A stretch of DNA of 64,000 bases from Macrostomum hystrix (Eukaryota; Platyhelminthes; Macrostomidae): assembly GCA_950097015.1 (NCBI GenBank), contig CATNEN010000038.1, positions 15,060,001 to 15,124,000 of the forward strand. Direction: 5' to 3'. The position numbers and the translations under genes were made by a program. Under the pieces are notes generated by a model. That model ran no database searches. It had not been told where the DNA came from and saw only the letters and a list, made by a program, of their open reading frames with translations. How positions within the stretch are numbered: the stretch's first letter is position 1; the number at the start of each line of letters is the position of its first letter. Shown here piece after piece: positions 12,038 through 23,118 of the stretch.

Positions 12038-13716
12038 CTTCTCTGTAGCCGAATAATTGAATGGGATTCTAACAATCTGAGTAATCTAATAGTATAGTTA
12101 CCTAAAAAGGTCACAATTCTCGTATTATAAATTATTTTGAAAAAAATTTTCAGATTTTTTTCTGATAGCTCAAGCTGTACCTGAACTATTAATAACTTTC
12201 CCAAGTTCTATTTCCGCCACTTTTTCAGCCACTCCACACCCACCATAGATTATTTGCTTTGTGTGCCTCATTTATACCTTTAATTTATTTCAGTATAATG
12301 AACAGTTTTACGTACTCCAGAAGCATTCTAAGGTAAAACTACATATATTTCACTATAGTATTTTTAACTATAAACATTACAATTGCTGATTCGAAGCATG
12401 CTATAAGTGACGATTAGAACATTTTTTAATAAATTTGTTTTATGTAGCTACGTGCACACAACAATGTAAACCAAGACGAAAGCCTCTCTAAAGCAGAAGA
12501 GAAAAGCACCAGATAAAACAACAAAGCGAAAAGCAAAGAAAATCACCAGTGTCAGACAGCGTGCTTGCAAGACAAGACAAGGTGCAAGCAAGGCTTGCCT
12601 TGACCCGGGATAGCAAAGATCGGCAATTCCACTGGGGCTTAGGGATCGCTTGGACGCGCAACTCCCCCGTTCATCCGCGGGTGGAGCTTTCACTTTCAAC
12701 ACCAAGGAGCTTTCAGCGATAGTTGCGACGCTACGAGTTTTTAATAAATGCAGAAAGAATAATTATACGAGCGCGTAGGTTTTGATTTTGATGAACCAAT
12801 GATTTCAAATTTTATAAACGTCAAGCTGAATTGATTGAATTCAATGAAACCAAAATATCAGAGTCACAAAGAAATTTTTTTATTAATATTTAATTTTCCT
12901 GCCTGCTTTAGCTAATACAACAAACGTTTTTTAGCATTAAGGCACTTGTTTTAAATTAGTTTCTTAGAAACTAGAAAAAAAACATAAAATTTAACATTCA
13001 AACATTTTTTCTGAAATCGTGTCGTAGGGCCTCTCTCCTCTTGGATTTTACCACCGATACTCTTTTATTAATATTAAAAATTGCTTATTTCGCACCTTGA
13101 ATTAACCTTTGAAATAACTCTTAGATTCCTTTGTCAATGACTTAATTAAACTTCATAGGCTGGCTATGTACCTTTTTATTTCATATGCATATATTGCTTC
13201 AATTGGCCAGATAGGCTGCTTTCCTTCCAAAATTTGGTAGCGTTCGCACGAGTGTCCGAGCGGCAAGACACTTCTTCCTCTCCTTACTTACTCATAAACT
13301 ATCTGACTTTCTGGTTTGTTCCCAGTCTTCAAGGCTTCCAAATAGACTGAAGTTGCCCAACTTTGCACAGTGCTATTTCACTAATCGGGATTTTACCCTC
13401 TGCTCTTTAGTTTTACACTCTACTACTGCTTTTTATAACTATCTCCTTCTTTATTCTTTCGAATATTCACCGACTTGTGTATTATCACAGACCTGCTTTT
13501 CTCCTTCTCTCTAAAATAATTGAATTCAAACACTTTGAGATTTATTCTCCTTTGTTTTACTCAGAACTGGGCACGGGGCACCGGTTGGAGTTGTTGGGCT
13601 AAACTGCGGTTGTATTTATAGCAATATTTGAGGCGGGTGGTGAAGCACATTAAAACAAAATATAAAATCGGGGAAAAGCATTTGGCGGGAATTCAAGTTA
13701 TAAATCTACGGCAAAT
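12038..13716. other. Intergenic DNA between HSP70 and the gypsy element
   Basis: AT-rich DNA of about 1.7 kb. A GC-richer patch at 12450-12720 has short open frames but no splice signals or recognisable protein. Nothing coding can be supported. Confidence 0.6.
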
Positions 13717-13720
13717 TTGG

Positions 13721-14038
13721 TGTGACGAATAGAGGTTAGTGTAGCGGTAATATCGTCGAATTATATTTGATATCAATAAGTGTGTATATATATATTTCCA
13801 AAGTAATATTGATGCTCACACGCTCGACACAAGGCACGGTAGAGCAGAAAAATATACATACGTTGCTTTTTAAAAAGGACAGCTAATTCTTAGAATGATA
13901 CAATATAACAATAATTAGTAAACATGCTTAGCATATAAATAATAATCTTGTCAGCAACTTGTAATGTAGCGAATTACTATAAAATAAAGAAGCAATTAAA
14001 CTACCAATTAAACTACAATTAAAGGTTACACCGTCACA
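13721..14038 (-). repeat. 3' LTR of the gypsy element
   Basis: 318 bp, the same sequence as 22058-22375, bounded by TGTGACG and CGTCACA. It is the 3' LTR because the element reads on the minus strand. Confidence 0.95.
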
Positions 14039-14056
14039 CCCGCCTCCCTCCCCAAA
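14039..14056 (-). other. Polypurine tract of the gypsy element
   Basis: Minus strand ttttggggagggaggcggg (one C interruption) immediately upstream of the 3' LTR, where the plus-strand primer is expected. Confidence 0.7.
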
Positions 14057-14459
14057 AGGCGGTAGGTGAGCGCAAAAAAGATCGAAAGCATCAAATTACG
14101 ATAAATAGCTAGTATAAATGTCTCTTAGAGTCGAACAACGTGAAAGGGTGTTTAAAAACCGAAGCAAACTAAATTTTTCTTCGCAAGCAACCTACTACGA
14201 GTAATAATGCTGGAAATGACAATCGAAATACGAATATTCTTGGTCACAAAATTGGCACGAAAAATATTTGACTGATTTAGGAAATTAAAATGCACTGGCG
14301 GAAACACGATATGAGAAAAATATTGTATTAGAGATATTCGTTAGAAGAACTGTTATAGTATTGATTATAGTCCAAGTTATCATATAAAAAATTCCTGACT
14401 AGATCGCTGTACGGTGTGATGCTCTACAAGTCATTTACGGAGTTCGAGGCAACGTCACG

Positions 14460-14800
14460 GTCGCGCCTGTGGTGGCCCTGGAACGCCTGTTGTGGCCTTG
14501 ATCGCCTGTGGTGGCCCTGGAACGCCTGTTGTGGTCTTGATCGCCTGTGGTGGCCCTGGAACGCCTGTTGTGGTCTTGATCGCCTGTGGTGGCTCTGGAA
14601 CGCCTGTTGTGGCCTTGATCGCCTGTGGTGGCCCTGAAACGCCTGTTGTGGTCTTGATCGCCTGTGGTGGCTCTGGAACGCCTGTTGTGGCCTTGATCGC
14701 CTGTGGTGGCCCTGGAACGCCTGTTGTGGTCTTGATCGCCTGTGGTGGCTCTGGAACGCCTGTTGTGGCCTTGATCGCCTGTGACGGCCCTGGAACGCCT
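14460..14800. repeat. 39-bp minisatellite inside the gypsy 3' region
   Basis: About nine copies of a 39-bp unit (cgcctgtggtggccctggaa plus cgcctgttgtggtcttgat) between the pol stop and the 3' LTR. The unit is a multiple of three, so both strands stay open (minus-strand HHRRSRPQQAFQ repeats). I see no env-like features: no signal peptide, membrane anchor or cysteine pattern. Confidence 0.92.
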
Positions 14801-15296
14801 GTTGTGCTGCAGCCACCGACGTCTTGGCAGCTGGCGGCGACTGGCCTGCCCGCCCCTTTACTAACTAACTGAGCCACCCGCCCGAGAAGAGAAGGAAAGG
14901 AGAGAGAAGAAAAACCGGCGACCTAAACTCACGAGACCGCGAAAATGATGCCAGGAACCAGAGAAATGAACGGAGAGTGCTCGCTGCACCGTCAACCCTA
15001 CAGCCCGAAGCGCAGGCATCCACTGAACAGTAAGTGCGGCAAGCGGACGGACTAACAGCAACCTGGTATCCGATACCAAGAAATAAATATAATGTCAAAT
15101 TTTAGTTTCTTTAACTTGCTTTTTTTATTTTTATTTTAATTTTCAGGAAAACGTTTTTCCTTTTTTTTGACGTTTTTTCACATTTTTCATTTAAAAAGAG
15201 TTCCCTAGTTTTATACAGTAAGAACTTGGGACGTAGGCGGCGAAATCTTTGCTACATGTACGAGCTAACTTCCTAGGTGCACGTAGGCACGGTTAT

Positions 15297-18200
15297 CTAA
15301 CGTCTAGTACAAAATCGCACCACTCTGCTTAGAAAACGTTGAGGCTTGCGCACCTGACGACCGGAACGGGTCGTCATGACCGGAGAAAGTGTGGAACCAG
15401 CACTTGCCGGTTCACTTGGTGCCACCAAGTCCTCAGCTTGTTGACCTGCGCCGGAACTTTCCACGGCGTCTTCATTTAATGACGCCCCAGGCCTGGTGTC
15501 ACCTAAGCCTTTCGAGCTTATACTTTCGTTTACTGCTGCAATGGTACTGTTGGAGTGAATCACCTGGGGTTCAAACCCCTGTTCAGCTAGGATTTGCACC
15601 TCCGCTCCCACCTCAGGTACTTCATCCGGCCGCATCACTACAAGAGAAGTTTCCAAGGCTTCTGGCGGCGAATCCGGAGGCAAGGTGCGTCGTGAGTCAG
15701 GCGAAGTCACACGCGGTGGGTCAGTCGGCAAGATGTGTTGTGGTTCAGGCGACGATGCGCGCCGTGGCTCAGGCGGCTCGGTGCGTGCTGACACAACCGA
15801 CACCGCAGCGTAAGATGGACATCGGACTTCGTCCTCTGAGGAGTACGAAATTTCACTGGCGCGTTTTTCGCATGGGTGATACTCTTCTGACTCGCTGGTC
15901 GTTCCTGGACTAGGGTCAGCTCGACCCACTGACTGATCATCTAACAGGCCCAACCGCGATGGTGGGATCATGGCTGGAACCCTCAGTCCAAATCTGTCCA
16001 CAACGTCCTGATACGTCTGTTTACGAATGCAGCGCTTAATGCGGTCTACATTGTAAATGTTGTGATTCGGATTCGGGGCTTGACAAAGTGGGTTAACCCG
16101 AGCGAACTCGGGTATGAGGCGGTAGTTTCGCTCGGAAATCTTTTGAACCACCTTGTACGGCCCCAGCCACACAGCCGTGTCCAATCCTCGATGGTCAGGA
16201 TTCAGAACCCAGACAAGTTCGCCGATTTCGAAGTTAGAATGGATGGCGTTGCGGTCATAATTCCGTTTTTGCCTTTGCTGGGCTTTGCCTCGCACCTGAC
16301 GAGCAATTGCAGACACCTCCACCAAGAGTTTGTGAAGCCTGTGGGCGTAGGAGTCTGGATTATACCGGTCTTGTCTTGGAGGGTTGAACTTTAGATCCAG
16401 TGGCAGGGTGAGCTCGCGGCCAAAGAAGAGCCTGGCTGGAGTCCATCCTGTTGATTCGGCCGTGGTGCTTCTGATAGAGAGGCCTACTAGCTGGGCTGCA
16501 AACGGCCAGTTTATTCTTTTTTCAAGGCAAACAGCGCGGATCTGGGCTTTGATCGTCTGCACTGTTCGCTCCGCTTTGCCGTTTGCCTGTGGTCTGCGCG
16601 CGGTGATTCGCGATAGGTCTACTTCTAGTAGACGGGCGAGTTCGGCAATGGTCTTGTTTACAAACGCTGTTCCATTATCTGAAATCAAGCTCTCCATGGC
16701 ACCATAGCGGACAACCCACTCAGTTAGAATGGCTGTAGCCGTTGTTTCGGCAGACACGTCAGAGACAGGTATGATCTCCACAAATCCTGAAAAATTGTCG
16801 ACTAAGATTAGCAGGTACCGACTGCCGTCTAGTTCAGGGAATGGACCGGCGTGGTCTGCATGTACGATTTGATTCGGGTATCCTGATTGGATTGGTTTCA
16901 GAGGTTCTTTATTCAAGCGTTTGCTTTTCTTCGTCCGACTACAGATCTCGCACTCCGCTATTACACCTTTGACAAACACTTCCAGGTTTGTGATTTGAAA
17001 CCTCTGCTTCAATGCTCGGACTGTTTTACCAGTTCCACAGTGGTTGATTTCCCTGTGATAGCAGGACACTAGCTCGTCGATATCCGCAGTTTCAGGTATA
17101 ATGACGAGACGTTTGGCTATTTGACCTTGCTTGGCGGGCTTGATGCGAATCAACAGACCGTCCACAACCTCAAGCTCGTCAAACATGGCCCACAACGTTC
17201 GGATTTCACGACTACAGTCCTGAACTTCCTCTTTCTTTAGCTTCGGAGATTTCCCTGCAACAGCTTCGATGAGCCTGACTAGGTCCGTGCTAGACTCTTG
17301 TGCATCTCTGGCCCAAATGTTCTCAGCTTCCTGAGACATCTCATCTTCGTCTGAGTCTTCTTCCAATTGTTCTACTTGACCTGCCCGAGACGCGTGTTGG
17401 CCTTGATTGAATCCGATCTCACCTGACATCTGAGATATGGGAGCAAGCGCAAACTGATTTTCTGACACCTCATTGGGTTGGTAAGATAGTACGGTTGCAG
17501 ATGATGGTAATGTGCATGTACTGTCCTGTTGTACAGGGATGTGTGATGTTCGACTGATTACATTTGGTTGCTCCGTTTGCGTTTCTGTTGTCATCATTTC
17601 TGCGTCGGCTTCATGTCTATCTCTGGCCGTCACTTCAGTTTTAGTGACTACAGAGTCGCTACCTGACTGAGGTTGTGTCTTGCAGAGTTCTGGTGGTGGT
17701 TCTGTTTGACTGGAAGTGTCTGTTCGTGTGGCTCTCAGTTGTACTGGTACCTGGACGAACTCTTGATCCTTCTGGTTTTCTTGTCCTTCTAAGCTTCTAA
17801 ACTTCTCATTGAAAGCTTCGATCTGGCTACATGTAGGACAGTCGTGATGGTCAGCCCTAAATCTTGGATTACGACTGAGCACATCTGCGTTGACATGCTT
17901 GACTCCTGCACGATGCTCAACAGAGAAGTCATATTCAGCCAGCCGCTCTAGGGGTGTTTGACTCACGCTGAAGTCATACACCTCGATCGTAGCTAGCCAT
18001 TGTGCTAGCATACCTGTGGAATGCTTCTTAGTGTGTAGCCATTGTAGGGCGGCTGCGTCTGAGCGCACAAGAAACTTGCGGTCCAGCAGATATGTTCGAA
18101 AATGTTCCAGCATGATGACAAGTCCAAGTAATTCACGCATCGTGGCGCAGTAATTCCTCTGCGATTGTGTGAATTTTTTCGAAGCATACGCAACGACGTG

Positions 18201-21200
18201 CTCCTGACCACCTGGACCTTCTTGTGACAAAACGCCGCCAACTCCTTCAAGCGAGGAGTCGCAATCTAAGATGAAGAGCCCAGCTGACGGACTGAGGTCA
18301 GGGTACGCAAGGATTGGAGGCGCGCACAGATTTGCTTTCAGCTCTTCGAAAGCTTTGTCATGCTGCTCCAGCCAGCAGAATGTCGACGATCCTTTAGCTA
18401 GCGCATACAGCGGCGATGCGATCACGGAAAAACGTTGCACGAACTTTCTATAGTAGTTCGCGAATCCTAGGAACGCTAATAATTGCTTTTTATCTGATGG
18501 TTTGCACCAATTCTTTACCGCGTCGATCTTTGCTGGGTCGGCTTCAATTCCTTGAGCTGAAACAACGAAGCCTAAGAACCGAACGCGATCCTTGAAAAGC
18601 TCACATTTAGCTGGTTTAATTTTTAAGTTTGCCTTTTTAAGTTGCCAGAGGACAAGCGCCAAGTGGACGATCATTTCGTCATTGTCCCTGGCCTTTATGA
18701 TTATATCGTCAAGATAGATAAGACTCACGCGCATGAGTAAAGGCCTGAACACCCTGTGCATCAACTTGGCAAAGTTTGCCGGTGCTGTCTTGATGCCAAA
18801 GGGTACGACCTTCCATCGGAAAGTGCCCTGGGGGCATGAGAATTCTGTGATGTCTCGATCGCATTCGCGAATACCTACTTGCCAATAAGCTGCGGTGAGA
18901 TCTAAACTGGAAAATATTTTCGACTCTGCTAGGCTATCAAACGATTCTTCTATTAGTGGTAAAGGAAAGGTGCATGGCTTGATTACTTTGTTGACCTGTC
19001 GATAGTCAATACACAGGCGCTGGGAACCATCTTTTTTCCGAACTAAGACTATTGGAGAGGACCACTCAGAGTCGCACTCTTCAATGATTCCTTGATTGAC
19101 TAACTGGCTTATATGTTTGTCTAAAAATTCCTTCTGCGAGGGGGTCGTGCGCCTAGATGGCTGCCAGATAGGGCGGCAAGCCGACTCCTGCAGCTCAATT
19201 GTCATCTCATGTACATGTGTTTTTCCTAGGTCTGTTTCGCTAAGCGATATCTGACTACTAAAATAGTTCAGCAGCTTAAGTGTTACTGTCAGCTGGTTCT
19301 TCGATAGGGTGGTCTCATTGAGCTTAAACTGTGTAGTCAGCCAAGATGCTATTCCTGGGTCTGGGTCAGGGAGTTTTGCAAGCTTGGCTCCAAGATCTTC
19401 AGAGCTGCTGATGGAGAAATCTTTCTCAGATACAGGCGTGACAGAAATTGAATCCCCATGTTCAAGGCTCCTAAAAGAGGCGATTTCCTGCCCCATGGAG
19501 ATCGATGATGGCTGGTCACTACTGTTTAATAGGCGCACGAGTACATGGTTAGTGGTGCTTACACTGTCAACAGAGTGTGCTACGAACAGCTCTGAGTCCC
19601 GGCAGAAGAGTTTAGTGCCTAGAACACCCTGAGTACCAGGATCAGCACCTGAGACCCGGCTTGGCACCATAGTCTCTGACCTGGGGAGTAGCTGCACGTT
19701 GCAGGCGGCTGTGACTCTGCGTGCCTGGAAAACTCCCTTGTCACCTTCAATGACTGGTACAGGCTCTCCAGCTACAGTTACCTGACCATCAGCAACAAGC
19801 AAGTTAACGCTAAAACTTCTCATAAAGTCTATTCCTAACAGCAAATCTGAAACCTGACCTTCCGTTACCAGGAAAACGTGGGTCTGCTTCTTCTTTCCAA
19901 GTTTGACCTCACAGTGAAGCGTGCCCAAAATCTGTGACGAGGTTCCATTGAATGCTGTCGCGGCTTGGTATTGTCTAGCAGGGACAAATTTGTGATTTAT
20001 GGGATCATTTGCGATCAGCTGGTCCTTGATTTTAGTTCCAACGACACTAGCATTGCAACCTGAATCAAGGCAAGCGATGTACTTATCGTTACCTATTTCT
20101 AACTGCACGAACATGCTGGACTCGACTCTAGCCTCGTTAGTCAGCGTTTGATCACAACGGACAGGGAATGGATAGCGGCAGACTCCTATCGCCTTATCTC
20201 GGTTGTGAGCTGGGTCCGTTTGACGCCAGAACTGTACGATTGTGCCTACCAGTTGGCGCCGATTGGCTAACTGTTGTAGCTCATTGTCTAAGCTGGATTG
20301 ATGAAAGAAGATGGAGCCTGGTATTTGGCTTGGTTGGATGAAGCCAAATCCAGTCTTCAAAGCCGTGATGGTACCTGTCTCCATCACCTGACTCTGAGAA
20401 ACGATGGTGTTTGGTCTTCCACCACCTGTCCCGCCAAAGGGCAATGGCTGTGGGCAGTCCGCGGTATGATGATCACCAGCACCGCATCGGTTGCAGGACC
20501 TGCGCATCTTGCGAGATTGGTGACTTTTTTGGGTCCTATAACTATCCATTTTGTGTATCTGCGGTCCTTGGCCACAGGTAGAATTAAGATTTGCATGCCC
20601 TTTTAATTGGGACTCTGTCTGGAAGGCTGGCGAAGAAGCCTGATTTTGCTGAAGCAGTTTCTCTAGTTCACGAACACGGGCTTCCAGCTCTGCTGTTCTG
20701 TCAGGAGCTGCTGTCCTTACAACAAGAGGGACAGTTTCACCGGACAGGAGCTTCTTGACGCCTGCTATTTCCCTAGCCTTCTTTGCAAGATCTTCAGCTG
20801 TCCATGATGGGTTCTCTTGCCCAAGAAGTATCAGCCTTTCTGCAAGGGCCTTGTCTCGCAGCCCATAGCAGAACCTTGCTCGGACTAGAGGTTCAGCATC
20901 ACATTTTTTCCTGTTCGCTGTTTTCGACAGCCTTATCAACCTGTCAAAGAACTCTTGTGTGGATTCCAGATTTGTCTGAGTCGCGGCAGCTAGTTCTAAA
21001 AAGCTCTTATGTTCAGTTCCTGAGTCTGTGAATCGCTCTTTAAGCTTCATCAGAGCTGTCTGAATGGATTCATGGTGCAATGAGTTGTTGAATATGAATT
21101 CTTGGCACTCAGGTGCCAGCATGGACAGCAGGACTGCTGGTTGTTGTGGGGTTGGCACGTGGTGTGCATCAACATACGTTAGGAACTGTGTTTCCCAAAG

Positions 21201-21488
21201 CTCGAAATTCATTTCTGGTTGGAATGGTGGTGGTGGTCGCAGTTTAGGGCTTGAATTAGGGATTTTCTCAGCTGCTGTTGATGCTTCTCTGTCACACGTT
21301 TTTTCTAGTATCATAGTCAGAGTCTGGAGAACTTTTTGCAGTTCTAACTGGCCTACATTTACTTCAGGTGGCTTCACATCATTGTTCCCTCCTGGTGGAG
21401 CTGACTGAGTTTGGTTGTCTCCTGCCTGTAGGTTCACTTGAGCTCCAGCACCATCAGGCGGCAGTGCCTCGTCACCCTCTCCGATCAT
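15297..21488 (-). CDS. Ty3/gypsy Gag-Pol polyprotein, 2063 aa, with a cold-shock-like domain
   Basis: One uninterrupted frame with ATG at 21488. Approximate residue positions: gag-like region 80-250; coiled-coil stretch 264-285; zinc knuckle CNRCGAGDHHTADC (332-345, CX2CX4HX4C); a cold-shock-like segment (370-440, with TGFGFIQP and SIFFHQSSL in the places of RNP1 and RNP2); aspartic protease CLDSGCNASVVG (473-484); reverse transcriptase with IYLDDIII (924-931); RNase H from FILDCDSSLEG (1072); integrase zinc finger HX3HX28CX2C (1478-1516), a D-D-E core with SDNG (1603-1606) and NGKAE (1636-1640), and a GPYKVV motif near 1760. About 200 residues, acidic towards the end, separate RNase H from integrase, and a Ser/Pro/Glu-rich tail follows integrase. 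Gag and Pol share one frame, so no frameshift is needed. All catalytic motifs are present. Confidence 0.95.
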   Translation of the reverse strand: MIGEGDEALPPDGAGAQVNLQAGDNQTQSAPPGGNNDVKPPEVNVGQLELQKVLQTLTMILEKTCDREASTAAEKIPNSSPKLRPPPPFQPEMNFELWETQFLTYVDAHHVPTPQQPAVLLSMLAPECQEFIFNNSLHHESIQTALMKLKERFTDSGTEHKSFLELAAATQTNLESTQEFFDRLIRLSKTANRKKCDAEPLVRARFCYGLRDKALAERLILLGQENPSWTAEDLAKKAREIAGVKKLLSGETVPLVVRTAAPDRTAELEARVRELEKLLQQNQASSPAFQTESQLKGHANLNSTCGQGPQIHKMDSYRTQKSHQSRKMRRSCNRCGAGDHHTADCPQPLPFGGTGGGRPNTIVSQSQVMETGTITALKTGFGFIQPSQIPGSIFFHQSSLDNELQQLANRRQLVGTIVQFWRQTDPAHNRDKAIGVCRYPFPVRCDQTLTNEARVESSMFVQLEIGNDKYIACLDSGCNASVVGTKIKDQLIANDPINHKFVPARQYQAATAFNGTSSQILGTLHCEVKLGKKKQTHVFLVTEGQVSDLLLGIDFMRSFSVNLLVADGQVTVAGEPVPVIEGDKGVFQARRVTAACNVQLLPRSETMVPSRVSGADPGTQGVLGTKLFCRDSELFVAHSVDSVSTTNHVLVRLLNSSDQPSSISMGQEIASFRSLEHGDSISVTPVSEKDFSISSSEDLGAKLAKLPDPDPGIASWLTTQFKLNETTLSKNQLTVTLKLLNYFSSQISLSETDLGKTHVHEMTIELQESACRPIWQPSRRTTPSQKEFLDKHISQLVNQGIIEECDSEWSSPIVLVRKKDGSQRLCIDYRQVNKVIKPCTFPLPLIEESFDSLAESKIFSSLDLTAAYWQVGIRECDRDITEFSCPQGTFRWKVVPFGIKTAPANFAKLMHRVFRPLLMRVSLIYLDDIIIKARDNDEMIVHLALVLWQLKKANLKIKPAKCELFKDRVRFLGFVVSAQGIEADPAKIDAVKNWCKPSDKKQLLAFLGFANYYRKFVQRFSVIASPLYALAKGSSTFCWLEQHDKAFEELKANLCAPPILAYPDLSPSAGLFILDCDSSLEGVGGVLSQEGPGGQEHVVAYASKKFTQSQRNYCATMRELLGLVIMLEHFRTYLLDRKFLVRSDAAALQWLHTKKHSTGMLAQWLATIEVYDFSVSQTPLERLAEYDFSVEHRAGVKHVNADVLSRNPRFRADHHDCPTCSQIEAFNEKFRSLEGQENQKDQEFVQVPVQLRATRTDTSSQTEPPPELCKTQPQSGSDSVVTKTEVTARDRHEADAEMMTTETQTEQPNVISRTSHIPVQQDSTCTLPSSATVLSYQPNEVSENQFALAPISQMSGEIGFNQGQHASRAGQVEQLEEDSDEDEMSQEAENIWARDAQESSTDLVRLIEAVAGKSPKLKKEEVQDCSREIRTLWAMFDELEVVDGLLIRIKPAKQGQIAKRLVIIPETADIDELVSCYHREINHCGTGKTVRALKQRFQITNLEVFVKGVIAECEICSRTKKSKRLNKEPLKPIQSGYPNQIVHADHAGPFPELDGSRYLLILVDNFSGFVEIIPVSDVSAETTATAILTEWVVRYGAMESLISDNGTAFVNKTIAELARLLEVDLSRITARRPQANGKAERTVQTIKAQIRAVCLEKRINWPFAAQLVGLSIRSTTAESTGWTPARLFFGRELTLPLDLKFNPPRQDRYNPDSYAHRLHKLLVEVSAIARQVRGKAQQRQKRNYDRNAIHSNFEIGELVWVLNPDHRGLDTAVWLGPYKVVQKISERNYRLIPEFARVNPLCQAPNPNHNIYNVDRIKRCIRKQTYQDVVDRFGLRVPAMIPPSRLGLLDDQSVGRADPSPGTTSESEEYHPCEKRASEISYSSEDEVRCPSYAAVSVVSARTEPPEPRRASSPEPQHILPTDPPRVTSPDSRRTLPPDSPPEALETSLVVMRPDEVPEVGAEVQILAEQGFEPQVIHSNSTIAAVNESISSKGLGDTRPGASLNEDAVESSGAGQQAEDLVAPSEPASAGSTLSPVMTTRSGRQVRKPQRFLSRVVRFCTRR

Positions 21489-22040
21489 TTAGAGAAGCGG
21501 AATGAGAATATGAAAAGAGGAGATGGAAGGTTAAAGGTGAAGGCAGACACAGAATTGTCTGGCAGAGAAAGAGGCCCCTAATCAAATTCTTGGAAACGCT
21601 GGCGAACGACCAAAATTTTATGTGCTAAACTCTGCCAGACGGGCCCTATACAAAAAATTATTTCTAAGCCTAAAAACGAGACAGCCTCACCAAGCCAGTA
21701 CTGCCAGTGCCGCGGCGTGTTGAGCTCGTGGGGGTGTTGTCGCTCTGGCTGAGGACGTACAATTAACGTTGGACTTGCGGTCGGCCACTGGTTAGGTCGT
21801 CTCTGATTGGTTGGCAGGTAATCAGCCAATTAGGTTGCTCCGACTTCTAACTTCTAGAGAGTATTCCAAACTAGGCAGTCACAGCTAGGCAAACAGGCAA
21901 CTATGACGGTGCATATGCCCTTTAAGTCGGCACTTGCTGTTGGTCAGGGTTAGACGCCGATGTTGATGTGTAGTCAGTAGCAGTGTAGAAGTGTAGCAGT
22001 GTAGCGGTAGCGGTAGCAATTTTGTTCTTGTCTTCGAGGT

Positions 22041-22057
22041 GGGACCCTCCAAATTTA
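22041..22057 (-). other. Possible primer-binding site of the gypsy element
   Basis: Just inside the 5' LTR the minus strand reads taaatttggagggtcccacc. A TGG that could pair with a tRNA CCA end lies about five bases from the LTR. I could not match it to a particular tRNA. Confidence 0.4.
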
Positions 22058-22375
22058 TGTGACGAATAGAGGTTAGTGTAGCGGTAATATCGTCGAATTA
22101 TATTTGATATCAATAAGTGTGTATATATATATTTCCAAAGTAATATTGATGCTCACACGCTCGACACAAGGCACGGTAGAGCAGAAAAATATACATACGT
22201 TGCTTTTTAAAAAGGACAGCTAATTCTTAGAATGATACAATATAACAATAATTAGTAAACATGCTTAGCATATAAATAATAATCTTGTCAGCAACTTGTA
22301 ATGTAGCGAATTACTATAAAATAAAGAAGCAATTAAACTACCAATTAAACTACAATTAAAGGTTACACCGTCACA
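22058..22375 (-). repeat. 5' LTR of the gypsy element
   Basis: 318 bp, identical by eye to 13721-14038. It should carry the promoter; the minus strand has a tatatatataca run, but no core promoter can be assigned with confidence. Confidence 0.95.
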
Positions 22376-22379
22376 TTGG

Positions 22380-23118
22380 GCCTGCCTCCGAAATATTTCA
22401 CGAGGCGGCAAACGTGCATATTTTGATCATCTGTCAAAGCCATCCAACAATAGACTAGAATTCTGTTAGTAATCAAGAAATTTTGCTAAAAATATATTAT
22501 ATTGTAATTGTTTCTCTAAACAGTGTCTGTTAAATTCCAGTCTTGTCACTGACTTGTCTATTTAGCCTATTTAGGACCCACTTCTCTGATGTTAAGGAGT
22601 TGTCAAAGTACTGTTGTACCAATTTCTCAGATCAACTCAGATCCTGTGATTTGGATCAAAGGAGACAGGTATTCATCACAGATTCCGAGTACTGGGACAT
22701 CCTTTTTCAACAGGATGAGCAGCTGGTTTTTATCACTTTTTTTCTTTGCCTCAGAGGGCATTCTGGCATAGCAAGAACACAATGCACTCAATTTATTTTT
22801 CAAGACACTTCCTCCAACATGCCAAATTAGCAGCAGATTGATTAGCCAGCTGTGAGTTGATTGGCTTCTGCCTTTCACTGAGCAGCTTAAAGCATGCTTC
22901 CCAGTGATAGAGATGACTCATGCTTGTTGAAAGACTCTTTGGCCTCCTTCCAGTTGTTGAGCCTGTCCTATATATAGGCAGGGTCTTTGCTCTTGCTCAT
23001 GGTTATTTTTTGTGCTGCTCCTGTTGTCTGATGTTGTCTGACAGAACACTTTTCCAGTTGTTGCACACACACTAAACCAGCTATACTGGCTGTATCACTC
23101 TATGCTGACTGTGTAAGA
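22380..23118. other. Intergenic DNA, nothing coding seen
   Basis: Short open frames only, with no conserved motif, splice structure or clear repeat. It follows the gypsy insertion site. Confidence 0.5.

Larger units (their letters stand above)
13717..22379 (-). mobile_element. Complete Ty3/gypsy LTR retrotransposon with 4-bp target duplication
   Basis: The element itself is 13721-22375 (8,655 bp), transcribed on the minus strand. Two 318-bp LTRs, identical as read by eye, start TGTGACG and end CGTCACA, a short inverted repeat. The 4-bp target duplication TTGG lies at 13717-13720 and 22376-22379. A polypurine tract (minus strand ggggagggaggcggg, 14039-14053) abuts the 3' LTR. A single Gag-Pol frame fills 15297-21488. 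Identical LTRs, an intact frame and a clear duplication indicate a recent insertion. It sits between genes and breaks no exon seen here. Confidence 0.95.

Noticed and set aside
14424-14877. Third ORF (env-like) in the gypsy element
   Set aside because: Only a translated 39-bp repeat; no signal peptide, membrane anchor or cysteine pattern.
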